Part shown: piece after piece, positions 43,178 to 53,663 of the stretch | How the letters are laid out: each line of letters opens with the position of its first letter | Numbering within the stretch: position 1 is the first letter of the stretch | NCBI GenBank assembly: GCA_963667535.2 | Contig: CAXXDU010000002.1 | Location: forward strand, 1,054,001 to 1,118,000 | Direction of reading: 5' to 3' | Origin: UBA5614 sp963667535 | GTDB taxonomy: Bacteria; Cloacimonadota; Cloacimonadia; Cloacimonadales; Cloacimonadaceae | DNA: 64,000 nt | Program-made: the position numbers and the translations under genes | Notes under the pieces: generated by a model | The model's database searches: none | What the model saw: only the letters and a program-made list of their open reading frames with translations | Told to the model about the DNA's origin: nothing

Positions 43178-44032
43178 TTAAAGTTGTAGTTCCCAGGCTG
43201 ATATAAAACCTGTTAGTGTGTCCGCTCCGGAGGTTTCTCCCTGAGCTAAGATAGACTTAACGACATTCTCCATCTCAGGGGTATGCCCGGTTAATACAGT
43301 CAGTAATTTTTTCCAGTTTTCATTGTACCAGCCATGATAGGCTTGCAACAGAAACGTGTTTATCAGCAAATTATTGCCAAGTGAATGTGTATATATTGAA
43401 GAGCGAATATTTGACAACACTTTTTTTTCGCATTGCTGCCTGATTTTTAACCCCATTAAAAGACCAATATTATAGTCATCTCCTGCCGGTGTCAAGCCAT
43501 AACCTCTGCCTCGAAAACCGTCTACTGCGCCAAGTGAGTCATTTTCCATTAATTTCGAGTAAGCTTGCTGAAATTGTTTAGAAAGCTCCTCATCAAATGG
43601 AGTAACACTGTTTCGATAGGTAACAGCAGTAAGTGAAAAACAGATAGATTTTTCACTACAGTTTTCTAAAAGAGTTTGTTTCAGTCTAAGTACATTATCA
43701 TGCAAGAGATCAATATCAATATCATTAGATTTCCATGCAGAGTTATATGCTCTTCCTGTATTTCTGGGAAGCTTAAACGTATGATTTATTCTCAGCTCAT
43801 CAAGAGTAAGCCGGGCTTCACTAATAGTGCTCAGATCTATCTCATCAATAACTATTCTGAATGGACCTGCGTCAATTTTTGAGGTTACGATTGAAACAAT
43901 ATGGTCATCAAGATGGAAATTCAAAACATGTTCAAAGCGCGAATGAATTTTGCCAAACCTCTTACATGGGATTTTATCCCCAATAGAGACAATAACTCCG
44001 ATCCCAGCGCTTCCCAATTCATTATAATCCAT
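43178..44032 (-). CDS. allH: DUF2877 protein, oxamate carbamoyltransferase component AllH
   Basis: This 284-residue DUF2877 protein (YlbF of E. coli, renamed AllH) is the third subunit of oxamate carbamoyltransferase. The hallmark GRGYGLTPAGDDYNIGLLMGLK is present at about residues 178-200, and LGNNLLINTFLLQAYHGW follows. It heads the allH-allF-allG unit. The order differs from E. coli (fdrA-ylbE-ylbF), but all three are present and intact. Confidence 0.85.
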   Translation of the reverse strand: MDYNELGSAGIGVIVSIGDKIPCKRFGKIHSRFEHVLNFHLDDHIVSIVTSKIDAGPFRIVIDEIDLSTISEARLTLDELRINHTFKLPRNTGRAYNSAWKSNDIDIDLLHDNVLRLKQTLLENCSEKSICFSLTAVTYRNSVTPFDEELSKQFQQAYSKLMENDSLGAVDGFRGRGYGLTPAGDDYNIGLLMGLKIRQQCEKKVLSNIRSSIYTHSLGNNLLINTFLLQAYHGWYNENWKKLLTVLTGHTPEMENVVKSILAQGETSGADTLTGFISAWELQL

Positions 44033-44427
44033 AAAAACAACATTTACAAAATCATGACTCTTGTCAATTATATATGATTGTTTATTTACGCAACGTTAAC
44101 CCAGTCTTGGCTTCCTCTTGATTCCATAGGTCAAACAGCTATCCGATGTTCCTGAATATTACCAGTTCATTTCAAGATCTGAAAAGGGATTATCTTGAGA
44201 GGATTCAGAGTTACCTGGTTTAGGATATGGAGTGTAGTGATTTAACGTGCAATAATAAGCGAGTGCAATGCTCTTTGTCTCTCCCGGAAATTTATTGTTT
44301 TCAGTATTTTTAAAACTGATCATTGCATTTTTACCTTGCTAAGTAATCAGAATGTATAAATATGGCATTTGTTGAATTAGTATCTAAAAGCTGATTAGTA
44401 TTCTAATGAATCAGTAAGGGAGAAGTT
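44033..44427. other. Divergent intergenic region between allH and the first hybrid kinase
   Basis: This 395-bp stretch has two divergent starts. AGGGAGAAG before 44428 is the kinase ribosome site. I see no operator, riboswitch or ORF. Confidence 0.4.
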
Positions 44428-46380
44428 ATGGCAGACGCGACTAAAATCTTGATATTAGAAGATGTTTTAAGCGATGCTGAATTAGCACAAAGGGAAATAA
44501 ATAAAGTTTTGGCTTTCAGTACTTTTAAAGTTGTAGATAATGAAGCTGATTTCAATAATGCCCTGCTGAGTTTTGTTCCCGATGTCATAGTTTCAGACTA
44601 CAATCTCCCAGGATTTGATGGACTTGCAGCGCTAAATCTAACTCAAAAACACACTCCTTTAACACCATTTATTATCTTCACTGGTTCTCAGAATGAAGAC
44701 ATCGCCGTTGGTTGTATGAAAGCCGGTGCTTCGGATTATGTTATTAAAGAATACTTAAAAAGGCTGGGACCGGCTGTATTACAGGCATTGGAAAAGAAGA
44801 AAGCACTACTTGAGAAAGCACAAATGGAACGTGACCTGGTAGAAAGTGAAAAAAAGTACAGGACTATATTCGAAAATATCCAGGATATCTATTACGAAAC
44901 AGCATTGGACGGAACGGTTCTGGAGGTAAGTCCTTCCATCTCTTCATTGTCTTACACCAGAGAAGAAGTAATCGGCACTAACATGTTGAAATACTATGTT
45001 GACCCTGAGCAGAGAGCAACTTTGCTTCAAACCCTTGTCCGGAATGGGAATGTAACTGATTATGAGGTTTTACTTGAGGACAGGCATGGCAATATGCTCA
45101 CTGTTTCGATTACTGCCAGTGTCTTTCCACAAGAAAAAAACGGACAAAATAAAATCTCGGGTGTAATGAGGAATGTTTCTGAGCGGGTAAAATTTGTGCA
45201 TGAATTGCAAGCCGAAAAAGAAAAAGCTGAGGAAATGAATAGATTAAAATCATTCTTTCTTGCTAATATGAGTCATGAACTGCGAACACCGTTATCGGGG
45301 ATTCTGGGGTTTTCAGAACTGTTGACTACCATCACTACTGATGTTGAATCACAAGAAATGGTGCAAATGATTCATAAATCAGGAAAACGGCTGTTAAATA
45401 CACTAAATTCAATTTTGGATTTGTCCCGCATTGAAGCAAATCAAACAGAGATTCACTGGCAAACAATTGACTTGAATCAGTTTATGGATGAAACGATTAA
45501 ACACTTTGAACCGATAGCCTGCTCCAAAAGCTTGGGGATCAACTTTACAACTGATCTCAAAGATGTTGATTTCAATACTGATGCCAGAATGTTAGAGCAT
45601 GTTGTAAATGCTGTTTTGGATAATGCTATCAAGTTTACAGAACAGGGAGAAATTGAAGTAAATCTGGAACAATTGGTTATCGAACGAAAAAAATGGATAA
45701 CGATACGGGTAATTGATACCGGAATTGGTATTGAACATGATAAAAAAAATGTAATTTTTGAACCATTTCGTCAGGTCAGTGAAGGCTATTCACGGTCATT
45801 TGAGGGAACGGGTCTGGGGTTAACGATTGCTCATAAGTTTATGGAACTGCTGGGTGGTTGTATCACTCTTGAAAGTACATCACAAGAAGGTTCTACTTTT
45901 TTATTGAAATTCCCTTATAATCATGAACATTTCCCTGAAGAAGAAACTGATGTTAAAAAGAAATCTGAAGTTAAAAACAAGACTGTATTGGCTAAGGAAG
46001 ACTTTTTAATATTGCCCAAACTACTATTAGTTGATGATGATGAAGTTACCAGAATCATGGTTCAACTAATGTTGCAAAATGTCTATGACATAGAGTTTGC
46101 TTCAACCGGGAAGGAAGCGTTGATTATGATAGATGAAACTCAGTATCAGATTATACTATTGGATATAAACCTCAAAGAAAATATCAGTGGCATAGATATC
46201 ATCAGATTACTTCGTAAAAGCTCAAGATACGCATCAACTCCGATTGTCGCTGCAACAGCGTATACTATGCTGGGAGACAGAGAAAAGTTTCTGGCAGAAG
46301 GATTTACAGAGTACTTACCAAAGCCCTTCACAAAAGACGATTTAGTAAAGATAATTCAGTTCGCAGAAAAGCTACTTTAA
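44428..46380 (+). CDS. Hybrid histidine kinase: receiver-PAS-HisKA-HATPase-receiver
   Basis: This is a 650-residue cytoplasmic hybrid kinase with no membrane helix. An N-terminal receiver (about 5-125) has Asp in VIVSDYNLPGFDG and Lys in YVIKEY. PAS covers 140-255. HisKA has His in NMSHELRTPLSG (about 285), HATPase has DTGIGIEHD and GTGLGLTIAH, and the C-terminal receiver (about 530-650) has LLLVDDDE, LLDINL and LPKPF. The double-receiver layout suggests the first receiver regulates the kinase. The next gene is a larger paralogue, 59 bp downstream. Confidence 0.92.
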   Translation: MADATKILILEDVLSDAELAQREINKVLAFSTFKVVDNEADFNNALLSFVPDVIVSDYNLPGFDGLAALNLTQKHTPLTPFIIFTGSQNEDIAVGCMKAGASDYVIKEYLKRLGPAVLQALEKKKALLEKAQMERDLVESEKKYRTIFENIQDIYYETALDGTVLEVSPSISSLSYTREEVIGTNMLKYYVDPEQRATLLQTLVRNGNVTDYEVLLEDRHGNMLTVSITASVFPQEKNGQNKISGVMRNVSERVKFVHELQAEKEKAEEMNRLKSFFLANMSHELRTPLSGILGFSELLTTITTDVESQEMVQMIHKSGKRLLNTLNSILDLSRIEANQTEIHWQTIDLNQFMDETIKHFEPIACSKSLGINFTTDLKDVDFNTDARMLEHVVNAVLDNAIKFTEQGEIEVNLEQLVIERKKWITIRVIDTGIGIEHDKKNVIFEPFRQVSEGYSRSFEGTGLGLTIAHKFMELLGGCITLESTSQEGSTFLLKFPYNHEHFPEEETDVKKKSEVKNKTVLAKEDFLILPKLLLVDDDEVTRIMVQLMLQNVYDIEFASTGKEALIMIDETQYQIILLDINLKENISGIDIIRLLRKSSRYASTPIVAATAYTMLGDREKFLAEGFTEYLPKPFTKDDLVKIIQFAEKLL

Positions 46381-46439
46381 CTCATCTATTTTGACTAATA
46401 ATGAAGCTACAATAATGCAAAGATTGTGGTGGAGAGGTA

Positions 46440-49400
46440 ATGGAAGATAAAATCAGAGTTTTAATTTTGGAAGATGTTCCAAGTGATGCGGAGATGGCAG
46501 CCCGAGAGATAAGGAAATCACTACCCAACTGTGATTTTCTTACTGTAGATAATGAAACAGACTACCTGAATGCATTGAGTAACTTTGAACCTGAAATCAT
46601 TATTTCGGATTATCAACTTCCCGGTTATGATGGTCTAACAGCGTTAAAACACACGCAACAGAAAACTCCTTTTCTTCCATTTATCATTCTTACGGGTTCG
46701 CAAAATGAAGATATTGCCGTTGAATGCATGAAAGCCGGTGCTACAGATTATGTTATCAAAGAACATCTAAAAAGACTTGGCAGTGCAGTAGAGCATTCAT
46801 TAGACCAAAAAAGGATGAAGCTGGAACAAGAAAGAGTGAATACAACAGCAATTGAACAACAGCGAATTTATGAAAAAAAACTGATTGATAGCGAAGCCAG
46901 GGCACAAGCTTTCCTGACAAGTAATCCTGATTTGATGTTTCTATTCTCCAGAGATGGTGTTATTGTAGATTGTATGGCTGAAGACAAGTCTTTATTAATC
47001 AGAGAGCCTGAAGAGATAATCGGGAAACAGATATCTGAGCTTCTATCAAAACACTTGGCAGATTTAGCCATGTTTGCAATTGAGAAAGTTGAGACTACAG
47101 AAAAAGCCTATACTTATGAATATGAACTTCAGGTTGGAAATGCACAATACTTTGAATCCAGATTTGCTAAGTGCGGAAAAGACAAATATTTAAATATTGT
47201 AAGAGACATTACACCCCGTAAGCTGGCTGAAAATAAGCTGGTTGAAAGTGAATCCAGATATAAAGCTCTCTTAGAGGCTAATCCTGATTTAATGTTCCTT
47301 CTTTCGGCTGACGGTATTTTTCTGGAATACAAGGCCACACGGGAAGAAATGCTATTAATTCCACCCGAAACTTTCCTTGGTCAGCATGTAAGCGATGTAC
47401 TTCCGGAGAATATATCCAAACCTACAATGGACAGCATTCAGGCTGCCATATTAACCGGAGCCATTCAGACTTTTGAGTATGAGCTTACATTCGCAGATGC
47501 AAAATACTTTGAATGCAGATTAGCTCCTTGCGGTAGCAATAAATTTTTAGTAATAGTCAGAGACATTACTGAGCACAGGCGTTTTGAAAGGCAACTCAGG
47601 GAAAGCGAAGCCAGATACCGCAGAATATTCGAGACTTCAAATGAAGGTATACTGTGCATCGGAGCAGATTGCAACATTACATTACTAAATCAGAAAACAG
47701 CGGATATGTTTGGATACTCGATTGAAGATATTGTAGGCAGACCAATAGAGTATTTTATGTTCGTTGAGGACATTGCAGAGCATGAAAACCTCCTTGATGA
47801 AAGAAAGAAAGGAAAGATTGGCTCTTATGAAAGGCGTTATCGTCGCAAAGATGGTTCTGCAGTTTGGGCAATTGTATCTGCTACACCTGAAATTGACGAA
47901 AAAGGTAACTTTATCGGTTCTTTTGGAATGCTGACAGATATCACAGACAGAAAGAGGTTTGAAGAAGAACTCAAGGAAAGCGAAGAAAAATACAGACGCT
48001 TATTTGAGACTGCAAATGAAGGAATCTGGGGTGTTAATTCAGAAGGAATAACCATCTTTGTTAATCAGAAAATGGCAACAATGCTGGGCTATTCAATTGA
48101 TGAAATGGTTGGGGAAGTTATTACGAAACATCTGTTTCCTGAGGATATGCCCGATTATTACGCTAAAACACAGGATAGAATTTCCGGAAAACATGGCTTT
48201 TACGACCGCAAACTTAAAAAGAAAGATGGCTCAGTAATCTGGTTCAATGTATCTGCAACACCTGTTATTAAAAAGGATGATGAAAGTATCGAATCATATG
48301 CCATGTATACAGATATAACAGAAAGAAAGCATCAGGAACAGACTTTACAAAAGACTCTCGCCAGATATCAGAAACAACGGGATAACATGTTGAAAATCTC
48401 GATGTCACCGTATATTTCCGGTGGAGACGTAAAGGCATTGGCAAGGGAAATCTGTAAGGTAACTGCCTCTACGTTAGACGTTGACAGAGTGGGAGTCTGG
48501 TTGTTTGATGATAGCAGAACAAAACTCACATGTTATGAACTCTTTGATAAAAACACAAATGAATTTTCATCAGGGATGGTTTTGAGTGAATCTGAATTCA
48601 TTAGCGAATTCAAGTATCTGGAAACAGCAAACTTCCTGGAATGCGAAGCCCCATTATCTGATCCCAGATTGAAAGGAATAACAAATCATTATCTGAAGCC
48701 ATTCAAAATCTCTGCTTTACTGGATGCAGTAATTAAAAGCCAGGGTTTAAATCTGGGGGTTGTCTGCCTCGAAATTGTAGATAGACCTCATCACTGGGAA
48801 CAGGATGAAATATCTTATGCTTGTCAGTTAGCCGACCAAATGTCGCTGACTATTGAGTATAGAAAGAGAATTATAGCTGAACAGGAATTACTCAGTAGCG
48901 AACACAGATACAGACAAATATTGGAAACAGCTCCTGTCGGCATTGCTATCCATACTGATGGAAAAGTTGTTTATGCCAATCTCGCCGGTGCTCATATCAT
49001 GGCTGCAAACTCTGCACAAGATATCGTTGGCATGGACATTAAGGACATATTGCATCCTGATATTATGGAATCAACGATTGATAGGATTAAGCGTTTGGCG
49101 GCAGGCGAAAAAGGGTTATATCCTGCTGAAGAGATATTTGTTCGTTTAGATGGGAAATCAGTTCCGGTTGAAGTTGTTTCCAGTATGATAGAATTTCAAA
49201 ACAAAACATCATTTCAGGTTATCGTAACAGATATCACAGAAAGAAAGAAAGCGAGCGAGATGTCCAAACGTAATGAGTTAAGACTCAAAAGCATGATAAA
49301 TATTCTACAATACCAAACAGAGTCAGTTCAGGATTTGATCAATTATGCCCTTATGGAAGCAATAAATCTTACCGAAAGCACAGATGGTTTCCTTATTGTA

Positions 49401-51290
49401 TATGAAAATGATACATATACATACGTTGGGGGAGCCAATAAGGACGCAAAAAAAACAAAAAGAATTGCACATGAAATGAATGTGAAACCATCAGATTTCT
49501 GGAGCAATATCATTAGTAAACATGAGCCCTTGATTAACAACGACTATAATGCAGAGGGGCAATTGAATGACTACATTCCGGTTGGGCATGTTCAGGTAAA
49601 GAAGTTTCTATCTCTGCCTGTGGGGGTTGGGAAAAATAATTATTTAGTAGTTGGAGTGATTAACAAGGTAACTGATTACGATGAAATGGATGTTTTACAT
49701 CTGACTCTGCTTATGGATTCTGTCTGGAAAATGGTGGACGTCAAGCGCAATGAGGTTGAACTCAGAAAACTTACCAGGGCAGTGGAGCAAAGTCCTGTTT
49801 CAATTCTTATTACCGATATTCAGGGAAATATCGAATATGCAAACGATTTCTTCTCAAAAACAACGGGATATACTGCCTCAGAAGTTATCGGTCAAAATCC
49901 GAGAATACTCAAATCAGGGAATACCTCTCCAGAGACATATGAAGAACTGAAACAGACTATTTTCTCAGGGAAAACCTGGTCCGGGGAATTTTGTAACAAG
50001 AAGAAAAACGGCGAATTCTACTGGGAATATGCATCAATATCTCCTGTCTTGAATGCAGAAGGGAAAGTGATAAACTTCATAGCAGTTAAAGAAGACATAA
50101 CAGCCCGCAAGCAAATCACTCAGGAATTAATAAAAGCTAAAGAGGAAGCCGAACAGATGAGCAAAGTAAAATCATCCTTTTTAGCTAATATGAGTCACGA
50201 ACTGCGTACTCCTATGGTAGGAATTTTGGGGTATTCAGAATTACTGACCAATATGCTGCAGGAAGACGAAATCAAAGAAATGGCAAATACGATTAATGTG
50301 TCTGGAAAAAGGCTGCTACACACTTTGAATCAGATTCTTGATTTATCACGCGTGGAAGCCAATCTGCAGGAAATACAATGGGAGGTTATTGAGCTAAATA
50401 CTTTCTTGCGGGATAAAGTTAAACTATTTGAGATTGTTGCAAAGAAAAAGGGCATTGCGCTCGTTTACAACTCAGAGAATAACAAGGTTTTACTTAAAAC
50501 AGACAGCAGATTATTGGAGCATGTAGTTAACGACCTGATTAATAATGCAATTAAATACATAGATACAGGCAATGTTACAGTAGGACTGGCAATCAAAAAG
50601 ACCGATAATGGAAATTACCTGCAGATAAAAATAATCGACACCGGTATTGGAATCCCGCTCAAACAACAGGATATCATCTTTGACGCATTCAGGCAGGTAA
50701 GTGAGGGATTGAACAGATCATTTGAAGGCACCGGACTTGGTTTAACAATTTCCAAGAAATATATCGAGCTATTGGGAGGTACCATTTCTCTGAAGAGCAA
50801 GGTCGGTGTAGGCTCTACTTTTATTGTCAGCTTTGTGGAAGTAAAAGACATTAGTTTGCACAATGCACTTCAGTCTATTGAAAAAAAGGCAATACCAGGG
50901 AAAGATGAAGTAGAGGTCAATATAACTAAACTACCTCATGTTTTGTTGATTGATGATGATGACGTTAGCTTTATTCTTATCCAGCGAATGCTTAAAGGTT
51001 TAGTGGAATTGGATTATGTGGACAATGGTCTGGAAGCCATTGACTATATTAATAAAACAGTCTATTCACTGATTTTATTGGATATTAATTTGCCAAGAGG
51101 AATCGGAGGATTGGAAGTGCTTGCTAAAATAAAAGCAAAGCAAGAATATCTCAATGTTCCGGTTGTAGCAGTTACAGCTTATTCCATGGTCGGAGATAAA
51201 GAGACATTTTTATCCAAAGGGTGTTCACATTATCTTTCGAAACCATTTTGCAAGGCTGATTTGGTAGATGTATTAACGCTCATCAGGTAG
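46440..51290 (+). CDS. Giant hybrid histidine kinase: receiver, multiple PAS/GAF, kinase, receiver
   Basis: This is a 1616-residue paralogue of the preceding kinase. Its N-terminal receiver (VLILEDVPSDAEMAAREIRK) and C-terminal kinase/receiver halves are clearly homologous, while the middle is expanded: PAS domains at about 150-265, 275-390, 395-515 and 520-640, GAF at 660-820, PAS at 825-945, GAF at 960-1100 and PAS at 1105-1225. HisKA (NMSHELRTPMVG) is at about 1250, HATPase has DTGIGIPLK and GTGLGLTISKK, and the final receiver has LLIDDDD and LSKPF. PAS and GAF sense small ligands or redox state; nothing tells which. Its end overlaps the convergent kinase gene by 18 bp. Confidence 0.92.
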   Translation: MEDKIRVLILEDVPSDAEMAAREIRKSLPNCDFLTVDNETDYLNALSNFEPEIIISDYQLPGYDGLTALKHTQQKTPFLPFIILTGSQNEDIAVECMKAGATDYVIKEHLKRLGSAVEHSLDQKRMKLEQERVNTTAIEQQRIYEKKLIDSEARAQAFLTSNPDLMFLFSRDGVIVDCMAEDKSLLIREPEEIIGKQISELLSKHLADLAMFAIEKVETTEKAYTYEYELQVGNAQYFESRFAKCGKDKYLNIVRDITPRKLAENKLVESESRYKALLEANPDLMFLLSADGIFLEYKATREEMLLIPPETFLGQHVSDVLPENISKPTMDSIQAAILTGAIQTFEYELTFADAKYFECRLAPCGSNKFLVIVRDITEHRRFERQLRESEARYRRIFETSNEGILCIGADCNITLLNQKTADMFGYSIEDIVGRPIEYFMFVEDIAEHENLLDERKKGKIGSYERRYRRKDGSAVWAIVSATPEIDEKGNFIGSFGMLTDITDRKRFEEELKESEEKYRRLFETANEGIWGVNSEGITIFVNQKMATMLGYSIDEMVGEVITKHLFPEDMPDYYAKTQDRISGKHGFYDRKLKKKDGSVIWFNVSATPVIKKDDESIESYAMYTDITERKHQEQTLQKTLARYQKQRDNMLKISMSPYISGGDVKALAREICKVTASTLDVDRVGVWLFDDSRTKLTCYELFDKNTNEFSSGMVLSESEFISEFKYLETANFLECEAPLSDPRLKGITNHYLKPFKISALLDAVIKSQGLNLGVVCLEIVDRPHHWEQDEISYACQLADQMSLTIEYRKRIIAEQELLSSEHRYRQILETAPVGIAIHTDGKVVYANLAGAHIMAANSAQDIVGMDIKDILHPDIMESTIDRIKRLAAGEKGLYPAEEIFVRLDGKSVPVEVVSSMIEFQNKTSFQVIVTDITERKKASEMSKRNELRLKSMINILQYQTESVQDLINYALMEAINLTESTDGFLIVYENDTYTYVGGANKDAKKTKRIAHEMNVKPSDFWSNIISKHEPLINNDYNAEGQLNDYIPVGHVQVKKFLSLPVGVGKNNYLVVGVINKVTDYDEMDVLHLTLLMDSVWKMVDVKRNEVELRKLTRAVEQSPVSILITDIQGNIEYANDFFSKTTGYTASEVIGQNPRILKSGNTSPETYEELKQTIFSGKTWSGEFCNKKKNGEFYWEYASISPVLNAEGKVINFIAVKEDITARKQITQELIKAKEEAEQMSKVKSSFLANMSHELRTPMVGILGYSELLTNMLQEDEIKEMANTINVSGKRLLHTLNQILDLSRVEANLQEIQWEVIELNTFLRDKVKLFEIVAKKKGIALVYNSENNKVLLKTDSRLLEHVVNDLINNAIKYIDTGNVTVGLAIKKTDNGNYLQIKIIDTGIGIPLKQQDIIFDAFRQVSEGLNRSFEGTGLGLTISKKYIELLGGTISLKSKVGVGSTFIVSFVEVKDISLHNALQSIEKKAIPGKDEVEVNITKLPHVLLIDDDDVSFILIQRMLKGLVELDYVDNGLEAIDYINKTVYSLILLDINLPRGIGGLEVLAKIKAKQEYLNVPVVAVTAYSMVGDKETFLSKGCSHYLSKPFCKADLVDVLTLIR

Positions 51291-53663
51291 AGAAATAGTA
51301 AACGTGGCTCCTTGCCCGGGGACACTGTTTACATCCAGGTGCCCTGAGTGTTTCGTTATTAATTCCTGACATAGAATAAGACCTAGCCCTGTCCCGGGTT
51401 CATTATTTGTACCTTTGGTTGACTGCATATTGTCAATTTTAAATAAATTTACCATTATACCAGGATCAATACCGATACCGTTATCGCTGATTTCAATCTT
51501 TGTAGTTCTGGCCTCTTTCCATCCCTTAACAGATATCATACCTGCCTGATTGGTAAATTTAATGGCATTTGATAGTAGATTGAGCAGGATTGTCCTGAGC
51601 ATGTGCGGGTCAGCATAGATTAGACAATCAGCTTGAATATCCACAGTGATTGACAATTGTTTTACAGCAGCGTTACTATTGATTACCGCCAGCACCGGCT
51701 TAAATTGCTCTTCAAGTAGCAGCTTTTGAGGATGGAACTGGAGTCTGCCGGTCTGCACGCGTGCCCATTCCAACAGGTTATCCAAAAGGTCATGAGCAAA
51801 CAACGATGTATCATATATCATAGTTATTAGTTCCAGTAATTCTTCCTTTTCAATTTTATCGAGATCCTGTTTTAGATAATTGCTGAATCCGATGATAGCA
51901 TTGAAGGGATTCTTCAAGTCATGAGCGATGATTGAGAAGAGCTTGTCTTTGGTTGCAATCAGCTCTTTGTTTTGTTGATTAGTTTTCAAAAGTTCATCAA
52001 TATAGTGTTTACGATCTGTGATATCGCGCATAGCTATGACTCGTACAGACTTATTGTTATATTTGAACGGTTTGGAAATAATCTCCACATCCGCTCTGAA
52101 ACCATCTGTGGCATTGACCTTTGCTTCATACGTCAAATCAGTGTTTTCCATGATGGATTTATTAAAATCCTCTGTCATTTCCAAGCAAGGCAAGTCCGCA
52201 AGATTTTTATTGAGTAAGTCATTCCTCGTATAACCAAACATCTTACATACCTGATTATTGACTTCTACAATTCTGCCTCCATCATGAATTATTATTGCTT
52301 CAAAAGTCGCATCAGCCAGAGTTTTGAGATTGCGTATACTGCTTCTTCTGGTAACGAGTACATAGAAATAGAGAAAGAGGGCAATTAATAACAGGATGAA
52401 TATAATGATAAGATATCTGATAGTGAGTTTTTCTCTTAGCTTGAGTCCTTCGTTTTCCCGCTCAGTATAATAGGTTTGAAAAGCAGCATGAGTCTGGGTC
52501 AATTCTGATGAAGTATATTGACTGATAACGCTGTCACTTAAGGCTGAATATAGAATAAAGTACTTTTGAGCGTTAGTCAGATTGCCGGTTTGTAAATAGG
52601 CTTTGGTCAAAAAACCTGCTACTTTCTGAGAAGTATTGATCAGACCCTTAATATCAGAGAGCAGATAAGCAGCTTCGCCATGTTGAATGGCATCAGAATA
52701 TTCCTTTTGATTATACTCATCATTTGCCATAGCTAAAAGAGTCTTGATAGTTCCTGATGTGTCATTTATCTTGTTATAAGAAACCAGAGCTTCGTCCAGA
52801 TATTTGTTAGCCATATAAGGGTCTTTTTGCTCCTGATACAGGTTCCAGAGATTAAATTGCGCATCAGCTTTGAGTTGCAAGGCAAATTGAGGTGCATCTG
52901 TCCAACCCGCGATATCGTTGATTACCTTTGTATAATAGGCAGTTGCCCTTGAATAATCATGCAGGGCAGCATAAGCTGTTGCCAGATAATTTATACTGTG
53001 GTCAATAGCAAATCTCTCTTTATGTTTAAGACGCAGATTGCACCCGACATTGAAATAAGACAGAGCGCTATCCGGTTGATTGAGGGACATCTTGCATAAC
53101 CCCAGATTATTATTCATCACAGACATGCCATAAATATCTTTATGCTTCCTGAACGATTCCAGACTGTTTCGGTAATAAGATTCTGCAATGGAAAACTGGT
53201 TAAAGGCAAAGAATACATTTCCAATATCACAATTGGAATAGGCAGCACCCGTATAATCATCCAATTCAACTTGTAACTCGTGTGCCTGAGTCAGATACTT
53301 CAAAGCTATCTGATAAAGCTGCAATTGATGATTAAGATGACCTAAATTGTAAAAGACTGCAACCATGTGCTCTTTATCATTCAGACGTACATAAATCTTC
53401 TCTGCAGCATGTAAATAACTGATTGCTTTGTTTATATCAGTAATGTAAATATATTCCTGTGCTTCAAGGTACAATCCGGCAAGAGTTGAGTCAGCCTGAT
53501 GGCTTTCCAAAGCTTGCCTGATCAGATTGTCATAGTATTCCACTGTATTTGCCGGCGATTTCACACAAAATAAAAAAGAGATACTTACCATAAAGAGTAC
53601 AATCAGAAGAATGCGTTTCAAAAATAAAGAGTTCAAGTCATCAAAACAATTCAATTTATTCAT
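51273..53663 (-). CDS. Membrane histidine kinase with TPR sensor and PAS domain
   Basis: This 796-residue kinase has an N-terminal membrane/signal helix (about residues 18-38), then about eight TPR-like helical repeats (60-410, with motifs like AYSNCDIGNVFFAFNQFSIAE) facing the periplasm. A membrane helix follows at about 420-445, then PAS (455-565), HisKA with IAHDLKNPFNAIIGFSN, and HATPase with LSNAIKFTN, DNGIGIDPG and GTGLGLILCQ. It has no receiver, so it needs a separate regulator. The ATG at 53663 is used rather than an upstream GTG. It is convergent with the giant kinase. Confidence 0.9.
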   Translation of the reverse strand: MNKLNCFDDLNSLFLKRILLIVLFMVSISFLFCVKSPANTVEYYDNLIRQALESHQADSTLAGLYLEAQEYIYITDINKAISYLHAAEKIYVRLNDKEHMVAVFYNLGHLNHQLQLYQIALKYLTQAHELQVELDDYTGAAYSNCDIGNVFFAFNQFSIAESYYRNSLESFRKHKDIYGMSVMNNNLGLCKMSLNQPDSALSYFNVGCNLRLKHKERFAIDHSINYLATAYAALHDYSRATAYYTKVINDIAGWTDAPQFALQLKADAQFNLWNLYQEQKDPYMANKYLDEALVSYNKINDTSGTIKTLLAMANDEYNQKEYSDAIQHGEAAYLLSDIKGLINTSQKVAGFLTKAYLQTGNLTNAQKYFILYSALSDSVISQYTSSELTQTHAAFQTYYTERENEGLKLREKLTIRYLIIIFILLLIALFLYFYVLVTRRSSIRNLKTLADATFEAIIIHDGGRIVEVNNQVCKMFGYTRNDLLNKNLADLPCLEMTEDFNKSIMENTDLTYEAKVNATDGFRADVEIISKPFKYNNKSVRVIAMRDITDRKHYIDELLKTNQQNKELIATKDKLFSIIAHDLKNPFNAIIGFSNYLKQDLDKIEKEELLELITMIYDTSLFAHDLLDNLLEWARVQTGRLQFHPQKLLLEEQFKPVLAVINSNAAVKQLSITVDIQADCLIYADPHMLRTILLNLLSNAIKFTNQAGMISVKGWKEARTTKIEISDNGIGIDPGIMVNLFKIDNMQSTKGTNNEPGTGLGLILCQELITKHSGHLDVNSVPGQGATFTISLPDER

